A DNA stretch of 64,000 nt from contig NZ_BLID01000009.1 in assembly GCF_009811315.1 (NCBI RefSeq), positions 62,001 to 126,000 of the forward strand, in the 5' to 3' direction. Under the pieces are notes generated by a model. That model was not told the DNA's origin and searched no databases. It worked only from the letters and a program-made list of their open reading frames with translations. Position numbers and translations under genes: made by a program. The DNA comes from Vibrio atypicus. GTDB lineage: Bacteria; Pseudomonadota; Gammaproteobacteria; Enterobacterales; Vibrionaceae. This document shows positions 43,177-51,923 of the stretch, in pieces. How positions within the stretch are numbered: the stretch's first letter is position 1; every line of letters begins with the position of its first letter.

Positions 43177-43884
43177 CTAGGCTGAATGCGCCAATAGTTC
43201 GTTGCGTAAAATTTTCTGGGTGAGACGTTCACGCCATCGTTTTGGTAAAAAGGTAAAGCGATTGATTTCGCGTACCATTTCTTGGCCTAGCGTTGCTTGT
43301 TGTTTGAGGTTTAGTACCGAGCCGAGGAGTTGGATGGATGAATTAGTCAGCATCTCTGTCGCTTTTGCTAATTGGCCTGATGTGGTTTTGCCTCCCATCA
43401 CAACTAAGATGGTGTGGTCACAGGCGCTTGCTACGACTTGCGCCGGAATATTGCTCCGATTGACTTGAAGTAAAGGGGAAGTATCACAGATGATTCGGTC
43501 AAAATGTTCTAGCCAACTTGTCACATTCATTGAAAGCTGAGTAGGGTCACGAAAAGATAGCAACTCTGATTGTTCACGGGGAACCACTAGACCAGTAAAC
43601 AATTGGTGTGATTCTTTATGTTCAAGCAAGATTCCGCATTCGGTTTCTTCTTTAGATAGTGATGCCCCTAAATTGAGCCCCGCTGATTCAAATGCTGGGT
43701 GGAAAGTGTTTAAGTCGACAATTAACGTTTTAAGCCCAGCAAGCAGATAACGCTCAGCTAATGCAGTTGTGACGGATGTTACGCCGTCACCTGATTGGCA
43801 GGCCGTGATACACAGCGCACGGCTTTGGCTCATTTCTGCGGCGAGGTAGATTTGTTCAATTTCGCTATGGGTTGCAGGAATCAT
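43177..43884 (-). CDS. sypD: SypD, CpsD-like ATPase with degenerate P-loop
   Basis: A 235-residue protein of the bacterial tyrosine-kinase/CpsD fold. The Walker A' region is LKTLIVDLN and Walker B is DRIICDTSPLL. The Walker A reads CQSGDGVTSVTTA (29-41), with valine 35 where the catalytic lysine normally sits, and there is no C-terminal tyrosine cluster. It may therefore be a structural partner of SypO rather than an active kinase. Its ATG overlaps the sypC stop (TAATG). Confidence 0.88.
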   Translation of the reverse strand: MIPATHSEIEQIYLAAEMSQSRALCITACQSGDGVTSVTTALAERYLLAGLKTLIVDLNTFHPAFESAGLNLGASLSKEETECGILLEHKESHQLFTGLVVPREQSELLSFRDPTQLSMNVTSWLEHFDRIICDTSPLLQVNRSNIPAQVVASACDHTILVVMGGKTTSGQLAKATEMLTNSSIQLLGSVLNLKQQATLGQEMVREINRFTFLPKRWRERLTQKILRNELLAHSA

Positions 43885-45977
43885 TATAAGGCTCCTATCA
43901 AAACAATCGTCGTCGTTAAGCGCAGAATATCTTCAAGACCTACGCGAGCTTTCTCTAGCAAACTTTCTCCTTTGTCTGGCACATAAATGGTGTCACCAGA
44001 ACGAAGGACAGGCAGTTGGTAAATGTTGGCGGTTTTACTAAAGTCAATTAGGTCGAAGGTTCGCGCTTGGCCTTGGCAACAAGACATATTGACGATGGAA
44101 ATTTTTTCAAGATAAGCGCGTTCAGATGGGCCGCCTGCTTCAGCCAATAGATCAAGAATGGTCATATTGTCATCAAACACATATCGTCCCGGTTTATTAA
44201 CGGCGCCAAGCACACGGACGGTCGACTCTTTAGAACGATCCAGCCAGATCTTGTCTTTTTCTGGGATATAGATAGTGTCGCCCATTGTTACGTTAGGTAG
44301 TAGGCTTTCATCTCCAGTTTCAAAGTAGAGCGAAAGATTCAATCGACTCACTTTTGAATAACTTTTATCTCTATGGGTGATTCGGATGTTGTGAATGTCG
44401 GCATCTTTTGTCGGGCCATCAGCGGCTGACAGAATATCGAGGAAATGCATGTCTTTGGTGAATCGATAACGCCCTGGCGCATTCACTTGACCAAATACAT
44501 AGATTGAAGCATCGGAGCTTTGACGCACCCATTGCGATTTGTTGTCTGACGGATCTTGAGGAAGATCGTGAACTCGTACAATAGAACCTGCGCTCACAAG
44601 AGGCAGCTCAGATGGGCGGGCTCCATTAAGGATAAACTCGTCAAGATTGAAAACATGGAGCTTGCCAGTCTGCGTCACAACTTCAATTTTAGTTGTATCT
44701 GCGCGTAACGTTGGTCCTCCTACATGCGAGAGTAAGTCAATTAGATTCATTTCATCAGACCACTCAATACGACCTGGGCGCACAACTTCACCCATTACGC
44801 TGACGGCGCGATTAGGGGCGATTTTAAGCCAAGATTTTTCGTTCATATCCGTTTTTTCGGGTACAAAAATCGCGTCACCAGCTTCAATTTTTGGCGGACG
44901 TTGACCTGTTAGACCTTCGGTAAACGCGGTTAAGTCAAACTTGACCACTTTACCGTTACTCTTGATTAATCGGATCTGACGAGATTCAGCAAAACGAGTA
45001 GGACCGCCGGCGTTAGCTAAGATGTCCATAAATGACGCATTCTTTTTACCTTCGTAAGCGCCTGGGTGGGCAACTTCACCCATAATGTAGATGACATTGG
45101 CGCCCGCTTTGATCTCTTCTTCTTGCTTAGGAACAAAGATGGTTGCGCCAGGTTGAAGCGTTGGAAGCAGTGAAACGTCGCCGCTATCAAGATAGGTTTT
45201 TAAATTAAACAGTTGGGGAGAATTGTTAATAATAACGCGAATCTGCTCAACAGAGGCATAGCGAGTTACACCGCCAGCGCGCATCAAGATATCCACTAAA
45301 TCGGTGTTCTTTTTATAGCTGAACGAACCGGGTGCGTTAACCTCTCCAAAGACTTTTATCGCGGTGCGACCATCGGCACTGTCTCCAGAGTTCGCAAGCT
45401 TGCTTGAATCAAACTCTTGCTCAATATTGCCCACTAGTGGCGAAGTCGGGACGAAAATGGTATCGAGTGAACGAAGTTGCGGCAGTAAGGTTTCATTGCC
45501 TGTATCAAGAAAAGATTTGTAGTTAAAGGTGATCTTTTCCTTACCGCGCTTTATCAATAGGTTGTTGAGTTGAGCGCCTGAACGAATGCCACCGGCAGCA
45601 TGTAGAGCCATTTGCACATCAGCACTTTTGCTTAACGTGTATTCACCTGGCGAGTTAACGTAGCCTTGGACTGAAATAAGGATTTGCTGTTCTGCAATGA
45701 ATACCGAAGCAGACGAGAGATCTCGATACACTTTTTCTAGTGCTTCTGTCACTGCATTGTTGAGTTGTTCCTCGGTATAACCGGCAACATATAAAGTTCC
45801 AACTTCCGGAAGCGTAATGCGACCACGTTTATCAACTTGAAAGCCTTTATTCAGTGAGCTTTCACCCGGTAAGTTAACTTGAATTAAATCTCCAACTTGT
45901 ACGCGTACTTCTTGTGCATGTAGCTGACCAAAAGACAAAAATAAAACCAGTGCTAACAGTAACTTAGTCCATTGCAT
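43884..45977 (-). CDS. sypC: SypC, outer-membrane polysaccharide export protein with multiple SLBB repeats
   Basis: A 697-residue exported protein. The signal peptide is LLLALVLFLSFGQLHA. An N-terminal poly-export domain (VQVGDLIQVNLPG to TLPEVGTLYVAGYTEEQL) is followed by six SLBB-type repeats, each with an xGxVxxPGxY core (VQGYVNSPGEY, VFGEVNAPGSF, IMGEVAHPGAY, VMGEVVRPGRI, VFGQVNAPGRY, VLGAVNKPGRY). Canonical Wza has far fewer. AGGAGG precedes the ATG at 45977; the open frame extends further but runs into sypB. Confidence 0.92.
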   Translation of the reverse strand: MQWTKLLLALVLFLSFGQLHAQEVRVQVGDLIQVNLPGESSLNKGFQVDKRGRITLPEVGTLYVAGYTEEQLNNAVTEALEKVYRDLSSASVFIAEQQILISVQGYVNSPGEYTLSKSADVQMALHAAGGIRSGAQLNNLLIKRGKEKITFNYKSFLDTGNETLLPQLRSLDTIFVPTSPLVGNIEQEFDSSKLANSGDSADGRTAIKVFGEVNAPGSFSYKKNTDLVDILMRAGGVTRYASVEQIRVIINNSPQLFNLKTYLDSGDVSLLPTLQPGATIFVPKQEEEIKAGANVIYIMGEVAHPGAYEGKKNASFMDILANAGGPTRFAESRQIRLIKSNGKVVKFDLTAFTEGLTGQRPPKIEAGDAIFVPEKTDMNEKSWLKIAPNRAVSVMGEVVRPGRIEWSDEMNLIDLLSHVGGPTLRADTTKIEVVTQTGKLHVFNLDEFILNGARPSELPLVSAGSIVRVHDLPQDPSDNKSQWVRQSSDASIYVFGQVNAPGRYRFTKDMHFLDILSAADGPTKDADIHNIRITHRDKSYSKVSRLNLSLYFETGDESLLPNVTMGDTIYIPEKDKIWLDRSKESTVRVLGAVNKPGRYVFDDNMTILDLLAEAGGPSERAYLEKISIVNMSCCQGQARTFDLIDFSKTANIYQLPVLRSGDTIYVPDKGESLLEKARVGLEDILRLTTTIVLIGAL

Positions 45978-46800
45978 GATAGCCTCCTTGCATTTTGGTT
46001 TCTTGTTCTTGAGTATCAATAACTTCAATGCTTACGCGGCGGTTGGTCAGTCTTACTCCGTCACTGTCACCGTCATAAAGGGGTAAGGTGTCGCCAACGG
46101 AATGTGTGTCGATGCGAGTAGGGGCCAAACCAAAAATAGAGAGATAGCGCTTAACTTGTTGGGCTCTATCCATAGCCAGTTTCTGGTTATATTGAATGTC
46201 ACCGACCGAATCGGCGTGGCCGGTTACGCTCAATTTTAAAGTAGGGTGGTCGGCCAAGATATTTGCAGCTCTTGCGAGATGTCCCATGTATTTGGGGTTA
46301 ATTTCAGCTGAGTTGAAGGCAAACTGATTATCAATGTTTAGTAGGTTGAAGAGTTGGTCAATCATCGCTAAACGTTGTTGGAAAGCCCCTTCATCCATAG
46401 GAGGCACACATTTGGCTTGAGAGGTAACGTAATCAAGCTGCAGTTCGAGTTCGTTTAGGCGTTTACGTTGAATGACAATATCGTTAGCGGCATCAAGTAA
46501 TAAACCTCCTTCTAGCTCGCGAGCAATTCTGTTTTGTTTTTCTAACGCTTGGACTACCGCTGCAGGAAAACACCAACGCGCACCCTCACGAATCAACGAA
46601 TCCAAATGCAGTTTTGCCAATTGCCAATCGAATCTTAGCCCATGCTCTGGCCCAAGAGGTTCATCTGGCATCACAGGAGTAAAATTAGATTGAATGTAGG
46701 CCTCTGCAATCCCTCCGCTTCCGTGTTCTGGGTAACTAGTACAACCCAGAACAACAGCGATAGATAAACTTAGGGCTATGTGTTTGATTAGAGATCCCAT
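45964..46800 (-). CDS. sypB: SypB, OmpA-family lipoprotein
   Basis: A 278-residue lipoprotein. The signal peptide ends in the lipobox VLGC. A central coiled segment (100-140) leads to a C-terminal OmpA domain (AFNSAEINPKYM, VTGHADSVGDIQYNQKLAMDRAQQV, NRRVSIEVI) that binds peptidoglycan. It may anchor the export machinery. It overlaps the sypC start by 14 bases. Confidence 0.92.
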   Translation of the reverse strand: MGSLIKHIALSLSIAVVLGCTSYPEHGSGGIAEAYIQSNFTPVMPDEPLGPEHGLRFDWQLAKLHLDSLIREGARWCFPAAVVQALEKQNRIARELEGGLLLDAANDIVIQRKRLNELELQLDYVTSQAKCVPPMDEGAFQQRLAMIDQLFNLLNIDNQFAFNSAEINPKYMGHLARAANILADHPTLKLSVTGHADSVGDIQYNQKLAMDRAQQVKRYLSIFGLAPTRIDTHSVGDTLPLYDGDSDGVRLTNRRVSIEVIDTQEQETKMQGGYHAMD

Positions 46801-46831
46801 GCCAACTTCCTTGTTGTTATAATTATTTAGT

Positions 46832-47152
46832 TTAGTGCTTGTTTGAATTTACGGGGATAGCTTGGTCAATTCGTAGTAGATTCATAATTTCTAAAGGTTG
46901 ACCTGAAACGTTCTCAATACGCATGCAACGTTGGCGTTCAATTAAACGTTTGTACAAGTAGACAATCGCACCAACACCAGATGAATCGAGAAATTGAACT
47001 TGGCTAAAGTCGATTTCGATTTCTCGATCTGACTTATCAGCAATGATCTCGTCAATATGAGGTTGAGCACTACGGCTACCGTCTGCATCAAGGTTACCGT
47101 TGATTACAAGAGTTAGAATTGTGTCGTTCGCTTCAATTTTACGTAGTTCCAT
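46832..47152 (-). CDS. sypA: SypA, STAS-domain regulator
   Basis: A 106-residue STAS protein of the anti-sigma-factor antagonist type. The phosphoacceptor site is FLDSSGVGAIV with serine 57. In V. fischeri SypA promotes biofilm when unphosphorylated, and SypE adds and removes the phosphate. With sypE absent here, either SypA is constitutively active or another kinase/phosphatase elsewhere acts on it. It is the first gene of the locus, 34 bases after a sigma-54 promoter. Confidence 0.94.
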   Translation of the reverse strand: MELRKIEANDTILTLVINGNLDADGSRSAQPHIDEIIADKSDREIEIDFSQVQFLDSSGVGAIVYLYKRLIERQRCMRIENVSGQPLEIMNLLRIDQAIPVNSNKH

Positions 47153-47185
47153 GATCGTATCTCCTCGGTAATTTCCTTTAACTAG

Positions 47186-47201
47186 AGCAGAGAATGTGCC
47201 A
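47186..47201 (-). promoter_or_regulatory. sigma-54 promoter of sypA
   Basis: Minus-strand TGGCACATTCTCTGCT: perfect -24 (TGGCAC) and -12 (TGC) with correct spacing. It is about 34 bases upstream of the sypA start. Confidence 0.88.
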
Positions 47202-47254
47202 ACTATTTAATTGTTATTATTCAATAGCTTGTAATTTTGATTGTTTAATTTTTC

Positions 47255-47283
47255 AAATTGAGAAACTGTTGTTCTCAATTTGA
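47255..47283. promoter_or_regulatory. candidate SypG enhancer, perfect inverted repeat
   Basis: CAAATTGAGAA, seven-base spacer, TTCTCAATTTG: a perfect 11-bp inverted repeat centred 68 bp upstream of the sypA -24 box. Each arm reads TTCTCA-N3-TG, the form of the V. fischeri syp enhancer as recalled. It is also between sypA and the divergent DNA ligase gene. Confidence 0.7.
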
Positions 47284-47458
47284 TAGTCATGTTTAAGAAA
47301 AACGATCGCTGCAGATTCTAAGTGTGTCGGACCAATGTGTAATTGATGGTTTTGTTGATTAGCCCTGTTTAGGAGGTAGCTCGAAAGGGGCTCTGGAATG
47401 GATTGCCTTAATCTCAATGGTGGGCAAAATATCGACAACTACTCTCTGGATTACCACT

Positions 47459-48310
47459 ATGAACTATCGTCTATCTACTTTGGCTATTGCTGTATTTGCC
47501 ACTTTTCCTGTTAACGCTGAATGGGGTTCAAATCAAACTGTACCGATTTCTGTTCCTTTAGCTCATAGCTATCATCAAGAGATCAAAGTTGAAGAGTATT
47601 GGAAAAGCGAAAAGCTAGATGGCATACGAGCGGTTTGGACTGGCGAATCTTTAGTAACAAGAAACGGAAATAAAATTCACGCACCCGATTGGTTTATCAA
47701 TCCATTACCAAATCATCCACTGGAGGGAGAGTTGTGGGCTGGGCGTGGAAACTTTCACCTAGTTCAGCAAACAGTGTTAGATAAGGTACCGATTAATGAG
47801 GCATGGCGAAAAATAGACTTTATGTTATTTGATATGCCAAGTGCCGCTGGTGATTATCAAAAACGATATTACAACGTTGTTCATTTTGCCCAGCGAAGCC
47901 AGAGAGACCATATTAAGTTCATCGAGCATTCACCCATTAAAAGTGAAAGCGAATTGTTTGGATATTTAGATGCTGTGGAAGCCGCGAAGGGGGAAGGTGT
48001 CATGCTTCGTAAGATCACCAGTCGCTATCAAGCAGGCCGCAGCAATGATTTACTTAAACTCAAGAAACACCAAGATGCGGAAGCCGTGGTCGTGGGCTAC
48101 AAAGTTGGAAAGGGGAAATACCAAGGTTTAATGGGTGCACTGCTCGTTCAACTGGAATCTGGGTTACAATTTTATATTGGTTCAGGGTTTACAGACAACC
48201 TACGTAGAGAACCACCACCACTTGGCTCTGTCATCACTTTTCGCTTTAATGGGCATACGCAAAATGGCGTCCCCAAGTTTGCACGATTTGTTCGCGAGCG
48301 CGTTGAGTAG
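47459..48310 (+). CDS. secreted ATP-dependent DNA ligase (LigE type)
   Basis: A 283-residue minimal ATP-dependent DNA ligase. A signal peptide (LSTLAIAVFATFPVNA) comes first, then the nucleotidyltransferase lysine motif SEKLDGIRAVW (motif I K-x-D-G), MLFDMPS, EGVMLRK (motif IV) and LLKLKKHQDAEAVVV (motif V), and a short OB domain. Such ligases act in the periplasm and are thought to mend imported or extracellular DNA. The start at 47459 gives a proper signal peptide; an ATG at 47417 adds 14 residues. It is divergent from sypA. Confidence 0.92.
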   Translation: MNYRLSTLAIAVFATFPVNAEWGSNQTVPISVPLAHSYHQEIKVEEYWKSEKLDGIRAVWTGESLVTRNGNKIHAPDWFINPLPNHPLEGELWAGRGNFHLVQQTVLDKVPINEAWRKIDFMLFDMPSAAGDYQKRYYNVVHFAQRSQRDHIKFIEHSPIKSESELFGYLDAVEAAKGEGVMLRKITSRYQAGRSNDLLKLKKHQDAEAVVVGYKVGKGKYQGLMGALLVQLESGLQFYIGSGFTDNLRREPPPLGSVITFRFNGHTQNGVPKFARFVRERVE

Positions 48311-48342
48311 TTGTATAAGGTATAAAATAGAACTGCGAATAG

Positions 48343-48372
48343 AAAATAAGGCCAACTAGTGGCCTTATTTTT
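48343..48372. terminator. bidirectional terminator between DNA ligase and norM
   Basis: AAAATAAGGCC, loop AACTAGT, GGCCTTATTTTT. A perfect 11-bp stem with A and T flanks. Confidence 0.92.
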
Positions 48373-48391
48373 ATTGATAAAGAGTAGGTTT

Positions 48392-49762
48392 CTATTTTGC
48401 CGCTAGTGCAAGTTGAACATCGTCAGTTTGTTTATGCATCCAACGAAGCCTAACACCTAGCATGATTGCTGCCGATGACAGACCGATAATGAATCCCATC
48501 CAGAATCCATGAGCGCCCATTGGTTCCACAATCCAATCCGTCATACCTAGGATATAACCGATAGGTAAACCTAAAATCCAATACGCGATAAAGGTTCGAT
48601 TGAAAATTGCCGCCATGTCTTTGTAACCACGAAGCGCGCCTGCAGCAACAACTTGAATCGCATCTGTGACTTGGTAAATTGCCGCCAATAGTAAGAGTTG
48701 TAGAGCAATCTCTATAACAGCTCGGTTATCTGTGTAAAGCAGCGCTACTTGTTCTCGTAGCAGTACTGTCATTAGTGCAGTAACGAGAGACAAAGCTACC
48801 GCAACCATCAAACCAACTCGAGCAGCAATTGCGGCTCCTTCAACGTTGCCTTCACCAAGGCGATGCCCAACACGAATACTTGTTGCTGCTCCGATACTCA
48901 TCGGTAACATGAATACAAGAGACGAGAAGTTAATCGCAACTTGATGGGCAGCCACAATCAAAGGACCAAGTGGGGCAACAAGTAGGGCAACGACGGCAAA
49001 CAGCGTTACTTCGAAAAACATCGCAGCCGCTACTGGAAAACCTAGTTTAAACAGTCGAGTTAACGGCTTAAGCTGGGGTTTATGAAATTCTCCAAACAAG
49101 TTGATGTGCGCCACTCGGTTTGAGGTCATCACGTAGAACAACAGCATCAAGAACATAATCCAGTACACAATGGCAGTAGCGACACCACAGCCAACACCAC
49201 CAAGCGCAGGCGCTCCAAACTTACCGTAAACAAATATCCAGTTGAGAGGGATGTTGAGCATTAAGCCAATAAAGCCAATCACCATAGCAGGTTTGGTCAA
49301 TGACATACCGTCAGTTAAACTTCTAAGTGCTTGGAATAAAAGAAACGCGGGTACAGCGTACATAACGGCATCCATGTAACCGTTCGTTTTTGCTGCCATT
49401 AAGGGCTCAACATCCATTAATCCTAATATGGTTTGAGTCTGGAAAAGTACGCCAATAATTGGCACTGAAATGATCAATGCCATTGCAATACCTTGCTGGA
49501 TCTCAAACGGGATCTTCCCTTGCTTTCCTGATCCGTTAAGTTGAGCAACGACCGGGACAAGCGCCATTAAAAGACCAACACCAAATAGGATGGAAGGTAA
49601 CCAAATACTCGCTGCAATAGAAACAGCAGCCATGTCTGTTGCGCTAACACCACCAGCCATAACGGTATCGACGAATCCCATGCCTGTTTGTGCGACAGAG
49701 GCGATTAACACTGGGGTAGCGAGTTTCACAAGTGTATTGGTTTCTTGTTTATAACGATGCAC
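48392..49762 (-). CDS. norM: NorM, MATE multidrug efflux pump
   Basis: A 456-residue sodium-coupled MATE transporter with 12 membrane segments, very like V. parahaemolyticus NorM (ATPVLIASVAQTGMGFVDTVMAGG, TDGMSLTKPAMVIGFIGLMLNIPLNWIF, VAAHQVAINFSS, GAAT-IRVGHRLGEGN). It exports fluoroquinolones and cationic dyes. I choose GTG at 49762 (protein M-H-R-Y) with CGGAG upstream; a TTG at 49795 adds 11 residues. It is divergent from ribE. Confidence 0.95.
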   Translation of the reverse strand: MHRYKQETNTLVKLATPVLIASVAQTGMGFVDTVMAGGVSATDMAAVSIAASIWLPSILFGVGLLMALVPVVAQLNGSGKQGKIPFEIQQGIAMALIISVPIIGVLFQTQTILGLMDVEPLMAAKTNGYMDAVMYAVPAFLLFQALRSLTDGMSLTKPAMVIGFIGLMLNIPLNWIFVYGKFGAPALGGVGCGVATAIVYWIMFLMLLFYVMTSNRVAHINLFGEFHKPQLKPLTRLFKLGFPVAAAMFFEVTLFAVVALLVAPLGPLIVAAHQVAINFSSLVFMLPMSIGAATSIRVGHRLGEGNVEGAAIAARVGLMVAVALSLVTALMTVLLREQVALLYTDNRAVIEIALQLLLLAAIYQVTDAIQVVAAGALRGYKDMAAIFNRTFIAYWILGLPIGYILGMTDWIVEPMGAHGFWMGFIIGLSSAAIMLGVRLRWMHKQTDDVQLALAAK

Positions 49763-49894
49763 GTAAGAGCTCCGAGAGAAGTAAAATCTTTTCAACTAAG
49801 GCCAAAAAGAGGATAAGGTTTTAAGCTTGCGCTATTGTGCCGCATGATAATTAAATGTCACACTAAGCACCAACAAAAACTGACGGATCTTTCT

Positions 49895-50506
49895 ATGTTT
49901 ACTGGAATTGTTCAAGGAATGGCTGAAGTTGTTGCCATTGAGAAGAAAGAAGCTTTTCAAACTCATACAATTAAATTAATCCCATCAATGAATCAAGGTT
50001 TAACCATTGGTGCATCTGTTGCGCACAATGGCTGCTGCTTGACAGTGACGAGTATTGAAAATGAACTCGTATCGTTTGATTTAATGCAAGCGACATTGAA
50101 ACTGACAAATCTCGGCCTGCTAGAAGTCGGTCAGTCAGTCAACATCGAACGTGCAGCAAAATTTGGTGATGAGATCGGTGGCCATAGCATGTCAGGTCAT
50201 ATTTCTTTAGTCGGTCACATCGACGAAATCATCGATACACCGAACAACCGCGCAATTTGGTTTGAACTGCCAAAGAGTGAAATGAAGTATGTTTTAGCAA
50301 AAGGCTATATTGGCTTGGATGGTTGCTCACTAACGATTGGTGAAGTAGAAGAGAATCGATTCTCGGTACATTTGATTCCAGAAACTTTGAAACGAACATT
50401 ATTTGGTGCCCGTAAAGTCGGCGATAAAATTAATGTCGAGTTTGATCCGCAGACGCAAGCGATAGTAGATACGGTAGAACGAGTGTTAGCAGCGAAAGCG
50501 CTTTAA
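49895..50506 (+). CDS. ribE: riboflavin synthase alpha subunit
   Basis: A 203-residue enzyme made of two similar lumazine-binding barrels. It begins MFTGIVQGMAEV; the repeats carry NGCCLTV and DGCSLTIGEV. It disproportionates two lumazines to riboflavin. The ATG at 49895 matches the family start; the open frame adds 20 residues upstream. It is divergent from norM and followed by strong hairpins. Confidence 0.95.
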   Translation: MFTGIVQGMAEVVAIEKKEAFQTHTIKLIPSMNQGLTIGASVAHNGCCLTVTSIENELVSFDLMQATLKLTNLGLLEVGQSVNIERAAKFGDEIGGHSMSGHISLVGHIDEIIDTPNNRAIWFELPKSEMKYVLAKGYIGLDGCSLTIGEVEENRFSVHLIPETLKRTLFGARKVGDKINVEFDPQTQAIVDTVERVLAAKAL

Positions 50507-50517
50507 TTGAATTGAGT

Positions 50518-50576
50518 AGGTTCCAGTACGAGACGTTGCTTCTGGAACCTATCTCGTTAACATCCATGTTAACGAG
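50518..50576. terminator. two tandem hairpins between convergent genes
   Basis: First hairpin: AGGTTCCAG and CTGGAACCT (50518-50550). Second: CTCGTTAACAT-CC-ATGTTAACGAG (50553-50576), a perfect 11-bp repeat. Neither has a T run, but they separate ribE from the CPXCG gene. Confidence 0.6.
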
Positions 50577-50585
50577 CAGATAGCG

Positions 50586-50789
50586 TTAGAATATTTGTTC
50601 ATCATCAGCGTCAATAAACAGTTCAATAGAATCCATTTGCTCATTGACCATCATATTTAGATGAATTGCATGACAGCAAGCAGGGCAGTCATCATAGAAA
50701 TTTTGACTGCCATTAGAAGCATCCAGTGTGATAGCGATTGAGTGACCACAATGGGGGCATGATACAACTTTCTCGGTATAGTTTCGCAT
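50586..50789 (-). CDS. CPXCG-motif cysteine-rich protein
   Basis: A 67-residue protein with two cysteine pairs, CPHCGHS (11-14) and CPACCHAI (about 35-38), likely binding one zinc ion. The acidic C-terminus IELFIDADDEQIF is typical of this uncharacterised small family. Function unknown. It converges with ribE. Confidence 0.82.
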   Translation of the reverse strand: MRNYTEKVVSCPHCGHSIAITLDASNGSQNFYDDCPACCHAIHLNMMVNEQMDSIELFIDADDEQIF

Positions 50790-51056
50790 AGCTCTCTTCC
50801 TTACACCATGATGAGATTAATGACGGCAAACCAGCATCACTGTTGGTTATGATTTACGACGTCCTTGTAGACATTTTTAATCTTATGACGATAAGTTCGA
50901 GTGAGACGTGAATTAAGTGCAAACTTTGAATTAGCTAATAAAAATCACAATTAGCTAAGTTATGCATCAATAGTTGTGTTTGAAACCATTGACAAATACT
51001 ACCATTCACACCTGTAACCCTATGTAAGATAAGTTGTTTATTTGTATAGCAGTATG

Positions 51057-51923
51057 TCAGTAAGAAAGAATTTTCTGAATGACTTTCTGAGCTTGCTCCA
51101 AATAGTGGCCACCAAATTGGTTGTAATGGTTGAGTAAGTGATACAGGTTGTAAATGTCTTTTCGCTCAGTGTATTTATAATCAATTGGCGTGATACTTTC
51201 ATAGCCTTGATAAAACTCTGGCTGAAACCCTCCAAAGAGTTCCGTCATTGCAATATCGCACTCTCTATCTCCCCAGTAACAAGCTGGGTCGTAGCAAATG
51301 GGGCCAAAAACAGAGTTGGCGGTATTCCCATGCCAAAGATCACCATGTAATAAAGATGGCGTCGGTTGATGGTTACCCAACTGGTCGTGAACCACTTGGG
51401 TAAAGTCGTTAATGTCTACGAGGTCGACGCCTTTTTCTCTCACTAGTTGTAGTTGCCAACCAATACGTTGTTCAGAGAAAAAGCGCGCCCATTTACGATC
51501 CCATTTATTCGGCTGTAGAGTAGAACCAATATAGTTATCTTGATCAAAGCCATACTCTTTTTGCTCGCCCCATTGGTGCAAACGAGCCAATTGCTGACCA
51601 AATAGATAACTGTTTTTACTATCGTCTAACTGTTTTACAGGTAAATAGTTGAGAATAATAAAGGCATTATTTTTTGATTTTCCGGTCAGGATGACTTCAG
51701 GAACAAATACGCTGTTGCTTTCACGCATTATGCGAATGTTTTCCGCTTCAATATCAAATTTGGTAAGGAAGTTGCGGTTGTTCACTTTGACAAAATATCG
51801 CTGTTCGCCATCGGATATCATGTAACACTCACTGATATCTCCTCCCTGGACGCGGACTTTTTCTTCAATATTAAAAGAAAACATTAGGGTGTCAGAAAGT
51901 TGTTGAGAAATGGCTTGCCACAT
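51057..51923 (-). CDS. fructosamine-3-kinase-family phosphotransferase
   Basis: A 288-residue kinase-like protein. The glycine-rich part is followed by YFVKVNN (nucleotide-binding lysine) and EAENIRIM. The catalytic loop is LLHGDLWHGN and the metal site CYDPACYWGDRECDIAM. Family members phosphorylate sugar amines on glycated proteins to undo the modification. It is a lone gene; AT-rich gaps surround it on both sides (267 and 358 bases). Confidence 0.9.
   Translation of the reverse strand: MWQAISQQLSDTLMFSFNIEEKVRVQGGDISECYMISDGEQRYFVKVNNRNFLTKFDIEAENIRIMRESNSVFVPEVILTGKSKNNAFIILNYLPVKQLDDSKNSYLFGQQLARLHQWGEQKEYGFDQDNYIGSTLQPNKWDRKWARFFSEQRIGWQLQLVREKGVDLVDINDFTQVVHDQLGNHQPTPSLLHGDLWHGNTANSVFGPICYDPACYWGDRECDIAMTELFGGFQPEFYQGYESITPIDYKYTERKDIYNLYHLLNHYNQFGGHYLEQAQKVIQKILSY

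Noticed and set aside
45978..46028. Longer N-terminus of SypC
   Set aside because: It would put 17 charged residues before the signal peptide; AGGAGG precedes the ATG at 45977.
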